From Chryseobacterium sp. MYb7 (GTDB lineage Bacteria > Bacteroidota > Bacteroidia > Flavobacteriales > Weeksellaceae), in assembly GCF_002979455.1 (NCBI RefSeq), contig NZ_PCOU01000008.1, positions 114,976 to 171,446 on the forward strand: a stretch of DNA of 56,471 bases. Reading direction: 5' to 3'. Under the pieces are notes generated by a model. That model was not told the origin of the DNA. It searched no databases and saw only the letters and a program-made list of their open reading frames with translations. Numbering within the stretch: the stretch's first letter is position 1; the number at the start of each line of letters is the position of its first letter. Of the stretch, positions 18,115-26,773 are shown piece after piece. The translations under genes were made by a program, and so were the position numbers.

Positions 18115-19332
18115 TTATCTTTTATTGGCAATTGGTGTTCTGAATTCACCATATCCCATCAGACCATCATAATTTCTTCCGAAAGGTGCATAATAAAGAA
18201 ATGCCTGATAAAGGTTTTCTGTCTGCCAGAAGTTACCATTCACTTCTCCAAAATTCAAACCGTTTCCATCTTTTGTCACCAAAACATAGTTATAAAACCC
18301 TTGCTTCAGGAATATCTTAGCAACATATTGTTTGGTAGCTGCATCATACTGCATCTGATTTTCTTTGCTTGGTAAAAAATTATTAAACCCTCCTAGAACA
18401 TAAATCTCTTTATCCACAGGATCCGATTCTAGATAGAAATGTACCCATGAATAGTCAGCTTCTCTTTCGGCATCTCTTTCTCTTCCTAAATCATTTCTTC
18501 TATAATACCATGCTCCATTCACATCTGGCTGATATTGATAATTTAAAGGAAATGCCCATACCGGATGCAGATAGGTCTGGTTGACATCATCTTTTATTTC
18601 GGTAACACGTACCATATCGGCGGCCATATTCATATTTTTATTATCGAAATAATAAAATTCATTATCTCCCGGGAAGGTAAGATTCATCTGCTGGAAAAGC
18701 ACCTGGTCTCCTAAAACGCTGCTTGGCTTAAGATTGGAAATGACCATATTCGGGTTGTTATTCTGCATCACATTCATCGTGATTGAATTGACATTGGAAG
18801 AAATGTCTCCTCCTTTCGGAGAAACATTCACTTCTACCCTTTGGTTGAGATTAGGCTTTTTTGCATCCGCAAATCTTGAAATATTTAAAGCTACAGAGGT
18901 TACATCTTCTACCAGATAAAATCTTTTTTTGAAAAGAGGCTTGTCTGCAGAGTCTTTGTAGACAATCAGTTCATAATTTCCTGAAACCTTAAGCTGGATT
19001 TTATCATTCGGAAAAACCAGTTTATAGTGGGTATAAGCCTGTAATGTGTTGAAAGAATACTGAAATTGGTCAAGAAGTGCATTCATACTTCCGGTAGCAA
19101 ATTCTGTAAAAAACAGATTATCTTCATTCCAGTTTCTATCATAATGTTTGAAGGTATATCGGTAGATCTGACTGCCGTTGGTAAGATCATCAAAACCCAG
19201 AACCAGTTGTTCACCTATCTTAATTACCGGAGTTTCATCATTGGTCTGAGGATTGAACAGCTGAACACTTTGGATATTTTGTCCAAAAACCAGTCCGCCC
19301 AAAAAAAGTAAGAGTATTTGCAAAGTTTTCAT
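18115..19332 (-). CDS. Type IX secretion system plug protein (DUF5103)
   Basis: This 405-residue protein with an N-terminal signal peptide (ending VFGQ, about residue 18) matches the DUF5103 family. That family was identified as the Plug that closes the periplasmic face of the SprA translocon in the flavobacterial type IX secretion system. Recognisable stretches are YRYTFKHYDRNWN, the central beta-rich DLVVY-type strands, PLNYQYQPDVNGAWYYRRND, and the C-terminal GYGEFRTPI. It is divergent from an MBL hydrolase with only 70 bases between the start codons. It is close to a T9SS cargo gene, but a terminator separates the two. Confidence 0.9.
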   Translation of the reverse strand: MKTLQILLLFLGGLVFGQNIQSVQLFNPQTNDETPVIKIGEQLVLGFDDLTNGSQIYRYTFKHYDRNWNEDNLFFTEFATGSMNALLDQFQYSFNTLQAYTHYKLVFPNDKIQLKVSGNYELIVYKDSADKPLFKKRFYLVEDVTSVALNISRFADAKKPNLNQRVEVNVSPKGGDISSNVNSITMNVMQNNNPNMVISNLKPSSVLGDQVLFQQMNLTFPGDNEFYYFDNKNMNMAADMVRVTEIKDDVNQTYLHPVWAFPLNYQYQPDVNGAWYYRRNDLGRERDAEREADYSWVHFYLESDPVDKEIYVLGGFNNFLPSKENQMQYDAATKQYVAKIFLKQGFYNYVLVTKDGNGLNFGEVNGNFWQTENLYQAFLYYAPFGRNYDGLMGYGEFRTPIANKR

Positions 19333-19338
19333 TATGAC

Positions 19339-19346
19339 GAAGATAA
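19339..19346 (-). promoter_or_regulatory. Candidate -7 box (TATCTTCG) of the plug gene
   Basis: On the minus strand TATCTTCG differs by one base from TAnnTTTG and lies six bases before the ATG at 19332, again suggesting a nearly leaderless transcript. Confidence 0.45.
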
Positions 19347-19377
19347 CGAAAAATAGCCATTTTCTTAATAATATCGT

Positions 19378-19385
19378 ATTTTTGA
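19378..19385 (+). promoter_or_regulatory. -7 box (TATTTTTG) of the MBL-fold gene
   Basis: This exact TAnnTTTG element lies 17 bases before ATG 19403. It favours that start over the in-frame ATG at 19334, which is upstream of the promoter. Confidence 0.6.
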
Positions 19386-19402
19386 ATAAAAAATACTCAG
19401 AT

Positions 19403-20041
19403 ATGCTTCAGATTCAAGGTTTCGTATTCAACTTTGCGAGCGAAAATACGTACATCATTTATAACGAAAATAAAAATGCATGGTTAATTGATCCCGGAAA
19501 TATGAGCGGACAGGAAACTCAGGCTATTAACAACTTCATCACTGAAAACGATCTGAAAATTCAGAAGATACTTCTGACACACGCACACATTGATCATGTA
19601 TTGGGACTTCAGTGGGCATTTGATACATTCAAAGTTCCTGTGAATATACACCAGGAAGATCAGGAAGTACTGGATATGCTTCAGGCGAGCGGCGTAAGGT
19701 TCGGAATGCAGATAGATCCTGTAAAAGTGGATGTAGAATACATCAAGGAAGGGGATGAACTGGATTTGGATGGTGAAAAATTTAAAATATATCATGTTCC
19801 GGGACATTCTCCGGGAAGTGTGGTGTATCATAATGAAGATCAGAAATTCATGATTTCCGGGGATGTTCTTTTTGAAGGCAGTATCGGAAGAACAGATCTA
19901 TATAAAGGAAATTATGATCAGCTGATTGAGGGTATTAAATCAAAACTTTTCACTCTGGATGATGATACGCAGGTTTTCTCAGGACATGGAAACCCTACCT
20001 CTATAGGATTTGAAAAACAGTACAATCCGTTTTTGAAGTAA
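19403..20041 (+). CDS. MBL-fold metallo-hydrolase (glyoxalase II-like)
   Basis: This 212-residue metallo-beta-lactamase-fold protein has the HAHIDHV metal motif (THAHIDHVLG, about residues 58-67). Further metal ligands are in VPGHSPGSVVY (about 133-143), SGDVLFEGSIGRTD (about 155-168) and FSGHGNPTSIG (near the end). This arrangement is typical of small hydroxyacylglutathione-hydrolase-like enzymes of unknown substrate, common in Flavobacteriia. The start at 19403 (MLQIQGF) matches the usual family N-terminus and follows a -7 box. The upstream extension from 19334 would overlap the promoter. A terminator follows. Confidence 0.9.
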   Translation: MLQIQGFVFNFASENTYIIYNENKNAWLIDPGNMSGQETQAINNFITENDLKIQKILLTHAHIDHVLGLQWAFDTFKVPVNIHQEDQEVLDMLQASGVRFGMQIDPVKVDVEYIKEGDELDLDGEKFKIYHVPGHSPGSVVYHNEDQKFMISGDVLFEGSIGRTDLYKGNYDQLIEGIKSKLFTLDDDTQVFSGHGNPTSIGFEKQYNPFLK

Positions 20042-20118
20042 ACGATCAGTAATCATTTTCGCAGATTAAGCAGATCTTTTATAATCAAATTTTGAGATTA
20101 ATTTTTTAAATAAAAATA

Positions 20119-20148
20119 TGAAACCACCAGGAATTTCCGGTGGTTTCA
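20119..20148. terminator. Bidirectional terminator between MBL gene and TonB receptor
   Basis: The perfect stem GAAACCACC/GGTGGTTTC with an AT-rich surround lies in the convergent spacer. Confidence 0.7.
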
Positions 20149-20174
20149 TTAATAAGAAGAAATAGAGTCTGTTT

Positions 20175-22610
20175 TTAGAAATCTAATGTAATGGATGCTC
20201 TTACAGCAGCTCCCATAATAGGTCTTGCCATAATAGTTCCATCTCCGTTCGGTGATCCTGCTCTTGGATCTCCTTCTGTGATACCAATGGTATTAAAGAT
20301 ATTGGTTCCATCAACTGCAAAGCGTATTTTTCCCAGCTGATAAGATGTACCCGCCCCGAATTCTGTGAAAGCTGGCAAGGTTTGTACGTTTTTCTCATCC
20401 TGGAAACGTTTTCCATAGTAATTCATGCTTGCATAAGCTCTCCAGGCTTTTGTAATATTAACTGCCGGTGAAATATTGAAGAAAAATTTTGGCATTCTTC
20501 GTACTACATTTCCTTCAAGAACACTTCCTGCTTCAAGGTTTTTATATTTTGGACTTTGAACCGTTCCGTTGAATGAAACTTCCAACATATTATTGAACAG
20601 ACGGGCATACCCTTCAAATTCAACCCCGTAGTTTTGTGTATTGGCAAATGTATTTTCAGATTTTCCATTAGAGAAAATATCCGTAAAGGAAAGGTTTTTC
20701 AATGTAGAATAGAACGGAATCACTGCAATATCAAAAGTACGCGAATAATACTTGTACCCTACTTCCAGCTGATTGGTTGTTACAGATTTTAACGGTTTAT
20801 CAGGATTCGGGTTGGAGAAATAATTGTAATATGCTTCTTCATTCGGAGATCTGAAACCGTTAGAAAAACGGGCATATACTGCATTTTCTCTGTTGATTTT
20901 ATAATTAGCCGCTAAAGTGAAAGACACTTTATCAATATTATAGCTCCAATACGTGTATTTGTTTCCTAACACACTCATATTATCATCAGCAGTTGTCGTG
21001 TTGAAACCGTGAGTTCCATCCGTTGTTAACCCTGAATTATTTAAATTGGCAGTCGTTGTATTGGCAAAATTCCCTTTGTAATAATCGTGGCTGTAACGAA
21101 GACCTCCATTTACACTTAAAGCATCGGTAATGTTATAGTCTAAGTTTACATAAAGATCATTCAAACTTCCCTGCGTTTGAGTATCTCTCTGTAAAAACGT
21201 CATACTGGTCACTCCGTTATACGTTTTTGAATATCCATTATCCAAAGGCGTAAGAGAAGTATCTACAAGGTTCAGCAATTCCGGTCTGTCCGTTGCAGTC
21301 GCCAGAATATTACTCCAGTTCCAGTATTGGTGAGACTTCCAGTTTGATTTATAGAAACCTGCTGTAACATTTCCTTTATCAAATTTATAGTTGAACTGCA
21401 AATCGTTCACAAAATTATTCATCTGTTTATCAATAGCCCAGAAACCTAGTTCCTGTACATTGGCAGGGTTTACAACAGCTCCGTTGCTTACTAATGAATA
21501 CTGGTAATTATTTCCGGCAATTCCACTGCGCTTTGCAAAATCGCCAGCTGTGTAGGGTGCTCCGGCAGGGAAAATCCCTGTATAATTCATATTGATATTC
21601 GTATATCTTGTTTTGTTTAAAACACTGAAATTATTTCCAAGATCATATTTAAACTCAGCACCCAACACATCTACTTTAGGATGAATTCCGTCTTCAAGAT
21701 TTCTTTTGAAAAATCCGCCTCCGGCTTGTGGGATATTCAACTGGCTGATTGATCTGTAGCTGTATGTTCCGTAATTAGGATCAAAACCAGGGAATCCTTT
21801 CAGATCATTTCCATTTTGAATCAAAGGAATCGGAAGGAAGAATGTATTTCTGTCATCCAGTTTTTTATAATATACTTTCACATAGCCTTTATCAAAGACA
21901 TATTTCAGGTTCATTCTGATCTGACCTCCGTCATTAGCTTTGAAACCAGTTTTTCTGATTCCGCTGTCTGTTCTGTAGAAACCACCGATGTTGAAGAATA
22001 ATTTATCCTGAACCAAAGCGCCGCCTACATTAAGGTCTGTACGCATTAGCCCATAAGTACTTGTTTCCACTTTTGCAGTTCCTTTGAAATCATTGGATCC
22101 TTCTCTGGTAATAAAGTTGATAAGTCCTCCAGGAGAATTGGTAGCGAAAATAGAACCGGAACCTCCTCTTAAAGCTTCCAGACGGCTTACCGAATTATCT
22201 ACACGGAAAAAGTTATCTGCATTAGCAAATTGAAGCGCACCATCTTCGAAAACCGGAAGACCGTCTTCCTGTACCTGTACAAATTCATAAGCTCCGGCAG
22301 AAGGAATTCCTCTTGCGAAAAGGTTATTTCCTACTTCACCTCCTGAAGTTTCCACAGCAAACCCAGGTACTCTTTGTAATAAAGCAGCTGCACTTATTGG
22401 GTTTTGCTTCTGAATTTCTTTAGCACTAAATGTGGAAATCGCAGTACTGGATTCTATTTTTTTCTTAGGACCGGAATTTCCGGTAATGACAATCTGATCT
22501 ATTGAAGAAACTTTTGCCGAATCTTTCGGAGTTTCCTGGGCATAAGCATTATTAAAGTATAAAGTAGCTGTTGCGGCGATTAAAAAGATCGATTTTTTTT
22601 TCATAGCCAT
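20175..22610 (-). CDS. TonB-dependent receptor, probably for trehalose or a related sugar
   Basis: This is an 811-residue outer-membrane transporter. A signal peptide (MAMKKKSIFLIAA ... AYAQ) is followed by a TonB-box-like stretch (QIVITG), then a plug domain (about 40-165) with RVPGF and RGGSGSIFATNSPGGLINFITR, then a 22-strand-type barrel ending in the aromatic terminus SITLDF. The start was taken at 22610: a longer frame from 22784 would overlap the 3' end of the trehalase gene and would put residues before the signal peptide. It follows the trehalase gene by 17 bases on the same strand, so sugar uptake is likely. There is no SusD partner and no N-terminal carboxypeptidase-like domain, so this is not a SusC-type system. 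Substrate is inferred from context only. Confidence 0.88.
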   Translation of the reverse strand: MAMKKKSIFLIAATATLYFNNAYAQETPKDSAKVSSIDQIVITGNSGPKKKIESSTAISTFSAKEIQKQNPISAAALLQRVPGFAVETSGGEVGNNLFARGIPSAGAYEFVQVQEDGLPVFEDGALQFANADNFFRVDNSVSRLEALRGGSGSIFATNSPGGLINFITREGSNDFKGTAKVETSTYGLMRTDLNVGGALVQDKLFFNIGGFYRTDSGIRKTGFKANDGGQIRMNLKYVFDKGYVKVYYKKLDDRNTFFLPIPLIQNGNDLKGFPGFDPNYGTYSYRSISQLNIPQAGGGFFKRNLEDGIHPKVDVLGAEFKYDLGNNFSVLNKTRYTNINMNYTGIFPAGAPYTAGDFAKRSGIAGNNYQYSLVSNGAVVNPANVQELGFWAIDKQMNNFVNDLQFNYKFDKGNVTAGFYKSNWKSHQYWNWSNILATATDRPELLNLVDTSLTPLDNGYSKTYNGVTSMTFLQRDTQTQGSLNDLYVNLDYNITDALSVNGGLRYSHDYYKGNFANTTTANLNNSGLTTDGTHGFNTTTADDNMSVLGNKYTYWSYNIDKVSFTLAANYKINRENAVYARFSNGFRSPNEEAYYNYFSNPNPDKPLKSVTTNQLEVGYKYYSRTFDIAVIPFYSTLKNLSFTDIFSNGKSENTFANTQNYGVEFEGYARLFNNMLEVSFNGTVQSPKYKNLEAGSVLEGNVVRRMPKFFFNISPAVNITKAWRAYASMNYYGKRFQDEKNVQTLPAFTEFGAGTSYQLGKIRFAVDGTNIFNTIGITEGDPRAGSPNGDGTIMARPIMGAAVRASITLDF

Positions 22611-22627
22611 ATTTTTTATTGTTAGTT

Positions 22628-24109
22628 TCAGTTTTGTTGTAATTGTAAATACACTCCATTGGTCCAACCGAATCCATCCTGATTGGGATATTCCCCTCCG
22701 CCTGCTATTGTTTCTGTGTCTAATGCATTGTATTTTTCCATCAGTTTCCCAGTGTTTTTGTAGACCCTTTCTACATTGGAACACCAGTTGTTTTTAATTT
22801 TTTCTGCCAGTTCATCAAAGCCATAATTTTTCATGGCTTTAAATCCTAACCATTGATAAGGAGCCCATGCATTGGGAAGATCCCACTGCTGTCCTGAGTT
22901 TTTGGTTGTCGTAACAAGCCCTCCCTGGTAAAGGAACTTCTCAGCAATAGCTTTAGCAACTGCCTCAGCCTGCTCCTGATCTGCAATTCCAAGGAATAAA
23001 GGGTAAAGAGCAGCAATATGTTCAGACGGTGTGTTTGTGTTTTTTTTAGTGTGATAATCTTTATAATTGTTAGTATTTCCATCCCAGAAATAGGTATTGA
23101 TCATCTGTCTTCGGCTTGCTGCTCTTTCTGAAAAATAATTATTTTTTTCACTCAGATTTTGAAGTGCTGAAGATTTCGCCAAAGTCATTTCCAAATGCCA
23201 CAAAAGGCAGCTCAGATCAACCTGCGCAAGGTTCAGCGTTTCTATCGTCTGTATATTTTCTCCGTCTGCGAACCATCTGCTGGAAAAATCCCAGCCAGAT
23301 TCACAGGCGCTTCTTATGTTTCTGTAAAATTCGTCACCTGAAGTGGTCTCATGATCTTCAATGTCGATCAGATAACTTTCGGGACGTGGTGCATTTTCTG
23401 CATCATAATAACGGTTCAGAATATCTCCGTTTGTTGTTTTAACCACCCTTTTTACACTGGATCCGTTTTCAAGCCATTCTTCGCCATTCATCCAGAAAGC
23501 ATATTCTTTCTCCAGTGTTTCGTGATATTTCGTATAAATTCCTTCGTCTTGTGTCGTTTCAAAAAGAAGATCCAGCATTAATGAAAAATAAGGCGGCTGA
23601 GATCTGCTCAGGAAATGGGTTCTGCTCGCATTCGGAACAAATCCTACATTTAAGATCAGATAAGAACAGTTTTCAATAATGTTTTTCATCATTTCTATTC
23701 TTCCTGAAACCTGTAATCCAAGCATGATAAAATAGCTGTCCCAGTAAAAAAATTCATTAAAACGGCCTCCCGGAACGATATATGGTTTTGGTAATTTTAA
23801 AAGGGTTCCTTTTTCTTCATATGCTGTACGGGTCAATTCATCCCATAACTTTTCAATATGTTCACCAATGGGAAGTTGTTCTTCTCTGTGTACAGAAACT
23901 TTTGCTCCTAAAAAGTCAAAATGAGTCATCACAAAATCTTTCAGATTAAAACCTTCGGTATTTTTTGATTGTTCATAATCCTCATTAATCTTTGCAATTG
24001 GAAACAGAGGAACTGCATCCGTCATCATTTTCTGATCTTCAAAAATTTCAGATCTCTGTACCGCATCAAACAGACTTTGAATTTCGTTTATGTAAAGCTG
24101 ATTACTCAT
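22628..24109 (-). CDS. Trehalase (GH37), cytoplasmic
   Basis: This 493-residue enzyme hydrolyses trehalose to two glucose. Both GH37 signatures are visible: PGGRFNEFFYWDSYF (about residues 112-126) and QWDLPNAWAPYQW (about 408-420). The C-terminal GGEYPNQDGFGWTNG motif is also present. There is no signal peptide, so it acts in the cytoplasm, like TreF of E. coli rather than the periplasmic TreA. It lies two bases downstream of the MFS transporter gene and 17 upstream of the TonB receptor, so all three are one operon: outer-membrane uptake, inner-membrane transport, then cleavage inside. Confidence 0.95.
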   Translation of the reverse strand: MSNQLYINEIQSLFDAVQRSEIFEDQKMMTDAVPLFPIAKINEDYEQSKNTEGFNLKDFVMTHFDFLGAKVSVHREEQLPIGEHIEKLWDELTRTAYEEKGTLLKLPKPYIVPGGRFNEFFYWDSYFIMLGLQVSGRIEMMKNIIENCSYLILNVGFVPNASRTHFLSRSQPPYFSLMLDLLFETTQDEGIYTKYHETLEKEYAFWMNGEEWLENGSSVKRVVKTTNGDILNRYYDAENAPRPESYLIDIEDHETTSGDEFYRNIRSACESGWDFSSRWFADGENIQTIETLNLAQVDLSCLLWHLEMTLAKSSALQNLSEKNNYFSERAASRRQMINTYFWDGNTNNYKDYHTKKNTNTPSEHIAALYPLFLGIADQEQAEAVAKAIAEKFLYQGGLVTTTKNSGQQWDLPNAWAPYQWLGFKAMKNYGFDELAEKIKNNWCSNVERVYKNTGKLMEKYNALDTETIAGGGEYPNQDGFGWTNGVYLQLQQN

Positions 24110-24111
24110 TG

Positions 24112-25341
24112 TTATTTTTTAGGATTAATTTTTAATTTATTCATGAAAACCGCCGATGTGATCAGCAATGAAAGTGGAATCAGAGAAAGGTAAAACGCCT
24201 GCTGCCCGCTGAACTCCTGAAACACAAAACCGGTAATAATAGAACCTATCGTTCCTCCGATTGCTGAGAAAACAACAATCAATCCTGACATGGCACTGTG
24301 CAGATATTTGGGGATAGATGCCAGAATTACAGAATTAATGCTTGGATAAATAGGTGCCAGCAGACCTCCCATTAAAGGAAATAAATAAACCACCAAAGGG
24401 GCATTCATCCAGTTTGTATTCGTATCAATATGAATATTATGGGTAAGAGGTAAAACCAGTAGTAAACTGATGGCAAAACCAACCACACAGAAAGAAACTA
24501 CATAGATCCAGCTGAATTTTTTGGAGAAGAATCCCGATAAAAATCTTCCCAACGCAAAAGCTCCTGCCAAAACCGCTCCCGCCTGAATGCTCATGGATGT
24601 AGGTACTTTTAAAATTTCCTTATAAAATGTAGGTGTCCAGGTTTGAAAGCTCTGTTCCACCAATACAAAAAGGAAAGCACATAATAAAAAGCACAAAACT
24701 TTTTTATAACTGAAAAGGCTTACACTGTTTCTTAAATCTCCCAAGAGATCTGTTTTCTCACTTTTAGCCTCCTGTTCATTCAATTTTGAAAAGAATAAGA
24801 ATAAAAAAGATAAGCTTGAAAGTCCTCCCAGAATCCAGTATACATTCAGCCATTCTGTAGATTTCGGATTATGATCATCTATATATAAGCTGAATAAAAC
24901 ATTTCCTGCCAGTACTCCAATCATAAAAAAACCTTCCAGAAATCCCATAAAACTGGAATGTTCTTTATCAGTTTCCGTTACCAATCCAATAGAAGTAAAA
25001 ACCGATATTTTGATTAATGCAAATGAAACTCCTACGGTTGCAAATAATAATTTAAAAACCCAGAAGTCATTGGTAAACGGCATTACAAAACACATGCAGC
25101 TTACCAGTAATAAGGCAATCAACATTGATTTTTTGATTCCTATCTTCGGAAGAAATGAAGCCAGAATGAAAGAACATATGGCAATCGGAAGATCTTTGAA
25201 GCCTTCCAGAACACTGGCCGAAGATTTTGAAATCCCAAAATTCTGCTGTACCTGTAGAATGACTGTTCCTACAGAATTCAGAAGAATTGCGAAGACAAAA
25301 TAGTTTAAAAATAAAACGGCCTTGATGTTAAGATTTTTCAT
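24112..25341 (-). CDS. MFS transporter, probable inner-membrane trehalose importer
   Basis: This 409-residue protein has twelve predicted hydrophobic segments with the charged middle loop around residues 195-215 (SKLNEQEAKSEKTDLLGD). It belongs to the major facilitator superfamily. The substrate cannot be read from the sequence, but it is the first gene of an operon with trehalase and a TonB-dependent receptor, so disaccharide import is the natural reading. A divergent AraC-type regulator lies 123 bases upstream. The start ATG is well placed after a candidate TATCTTAG -7 box on the minus strand (25362-25369). Confidence 0.87.
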   Translation of the reverse strand: MKNLNIKAVLFLNYFVFAILLNSVGTVILQVQQNFGISKSSASVLEGFKDLPIAICSFILASFLPKIGIKKSMLIALLLVSCMCFVMPFTNDFWVFKLLFATVGVSFALIKISVFTSIGLVTETDKEHSSFMGFLEGFFMIGVLAGNVLFSLYIDDHNPKSTEWLNVYWILGGLSSLSFLFLFFSKLNEQEAKSEKTDLLGDLRNSVSLFSYKKVLCFLLCAFLFVLVEQSFQTWTPTFYKEILKVPTSMSIQAGAVLAGAFALGRFLSGFFSKKFSWIYVVSFCVVGFAISLLLVLPLTHNIHIDTNTNWMNAPLVVYLFPLMGGLLAPIYPSINSVILASIPKYLHSAMSGLIVVFSAIGGTIGSIITGFVFQEFSGQQAFYLSLIPLSLLITSAVFMNKLKINPKK

Positions 25342-25378
25342 TCAGGTTATTTCTTGTCGGCTAAGATAGAAGCATTTC

Positions 25379-25397
25379 TGTTAACGATAATTTAACA
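25379..25397. promoter_or_regulatory. Candidate operator in the araC/MFS divergent spacer
   Basis: A perfect inverted repeat TGTTAA-N7-TTAACA lies between the divergent genes, 38 bases upstream of the MFS start. It is a candidate site for the AraC-type regulator, but such proteins often bind direct repeats, so the assignment is tentative. Confidence 0.35.
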
Positions 25398-25464
25398 CAG
25401 TAAATCAATATTTGAACTATATTAATATATTTAGTATTTTTAATGAATAAATATGATTAATTAG

Positions 25465-26370
25465 ATGAAAGTTACTTTTGAAAGGGTCATCCCTAATGAA
25501 AAGAGTTCATTCCGAACGATTCATAATAACTCTCCTATTTCAGAATTCAAATGGGAATATCATTATCATCCCGAAATTGAGCTAGTATGTGTCATTTCCG
25601 GGAACGGAACCCGCCATGTAGGCTATCATAAAAGTAATTATACGAATGGAGATCTGGTATTAATTGGTTCCAATATTCCCCACTCCGGATTTGGACTGAA
25701 TTCTATTGATCCTCACGAGGAAATTGTGCTTCAGTTCAAAGAAGAAATCCTTCAGTTTCCACAGCAGGAAGTAGAAGCCAGATCTATTAAAAATCTGTTG
25801 GAACTTTCTAAATATGGGATTCATTTTCATCATAAAGTAAAAAAAGTAATGCTTCCCAAACTGAAGCTGATGTTAGAATCAGAAGGCTATAAAAGATATT
25901 TACTATTGCTTGAAATTCTTTTTGAGCTTTCGAAATGTGAGGATTATGATCTCTTAAATAAGGAAATCATGCCTTATACCATTATTTCAAAAAATAAAAC
26001 CCGCCTTGAGAATATCTTCACCTATGTAGAACATCATTACGACAAAGAAATTGATATTGAAGACGTTGCCAAACTGGCCAATCTTACTTTACCGGCTTTC
26101 TGTAATTTCTTTAAAAAAGCGACACAGATTACTTTTACAGAGTTTGTAAACCGTTACAGAATCAATAAAGCATGTCTGCTGATGGCCCAAGACAGGTCTA
26201 TTTCAGAATGCAGCTATCAGTGTGGGTTTAATAATGTAACGTATTTTAACAGGATGTTTAAAAAATATACGGGGAAAACACCTTCAGAGTTTATCAGGAA
26301 TTATTCTCATAATAAAGTAAATGTAGATTTGAAGATTGAAAAGGAGACTAAGGTCAAAGTAAGCTTTTAA
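25465..26370 (+). CDS. AraC family transcriptional regulator
   Basis: This 301-residue protein has an N-terminal cupin sensor domain (about 1-140, with HYHPEIELVCVISG and NGDLVLIGSNIPH) and a C-terminal double helix-turn-helix (about 195-285). The AraC signature is around SISECSYQCGFNNVTYFNRM and FKKYTGKTPSEF. Cupin-type members usually respond to small sugars. It is transcribed divergently from the trehalose operon, so it most likely controls that operon. The start ATG follows an AT-rich stretch without a clear -7 box. The gene is followed by two palindromic repeats. Confidence 0.92.
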   Translation: MKVTFERVIPNEKSSFRTIHNNSPISEFKWEYHYHPEIELVCVISGNGTRHVGYHKSNYTNGDLVLIGSNIPHSGFGLNSIDPHEEIVLQFKEEILQFPQQEVEARSIKNLLELSKYGIHFHHKVKKVMLPKLKLMLESEGYKRYLLLLEILFELSKCEDYDLLNKEIMPYTIISKNKTRLENIFTYVEHHYDKEIDIEDVAKLANLTLPAFCNFFKKATQITFTEFVNRYRINKACLLMAQDRSISECSYQCGFNNVTYFNRMFKKYTGKTPSEFIRNYSHNKVNVDLKIEKETKVKVSF

Positions 26371-26419
26371 TAGTTTGGCTCTTGTTTCAATTTCTGCGGT
26401 CATACTAAAAGTTCTATTT

Positions 26420-26503
26420 GTCCATTCCGTAGGAATCCAGACTTACTTTCAAAAAGTTTACAATAAAAGAATACAAGCAATGTTGAGACTCTTATGAAGT
26501 GAC
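26420..26503. repeat. REP-like palindromic unit 1
   Basis: The left end reads GTCCATTCCGTAGGAATC. The right end reads GAGACTCTTATGAAGTGAC, an imperfect inverted copy, with an AT-rich centre. The whole can fold into a long hairpin. It is one of two tandem units about 115 bases apart. Confidence 0.6.
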
Positions 26504-26534
26504 AATTCGCGTGGTTATACTAAGCGTTATGCTT

Positions 26535-26622
26535 GTCCATTCCGTAGGAATCTAGACTTACTTATAGAAAATTTACAGAAGTTTATTAAAAAAATGTGAT
26601 GCTGAGACTCCTACGGAGTGAC
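26535..26622. repeat. REP-like palindromic unit 2
   Basis: The left end reads GTCCATTCCGTAGGAATCT and the right end TGAGACTCCTACGGAGTGAC, which is an inverted copy. It resembles unit 1 and the unit at 34.7 kb. Confidence 0.6.
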
Positions 26623-26712
26623 AAAGTAGCTGGAGAAATTTAATTATGTATAAAGCGCTTTATCGTCTGCCAAGTCTGCTGTAGAAAGCCTCCACGTATG
26701 AATCAACAAGAA

Positions 26713-26740
26713 ACAAAAAAGCCACTCCAAAAGAGCAGCT
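26713..26740 (-). terminator. Terminator downstream of the redoxin gene
   Basis: On the minus strand an eight-pair stem with two G-U pairs (AGCTGCTC/GAGTGGCT) is followed by TTTTTT. Confidence 0.55.
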
Positions 26741-26773
26741 TGTATTATAAACCAGTAACTAAATAACCAGCAA

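Noticed and set aside
19334..19402. Longer start of the MBL-fold protein
   Set aside because: It begins upstream of the -7 box and adds residues absent from the usual N-terminus.
22611..22784. N-terminal extension of the TonB receptor
   Set aside because: It would overlap the 3' end of the trehalase gene and place 58 residues before the signal peptide.
26371..26643. CRISPR-like array
   Set aside because: The repeated units are palindromic and differ internally, with only two copies and no regular spacers, so they are REP-like rather than CRISPR.
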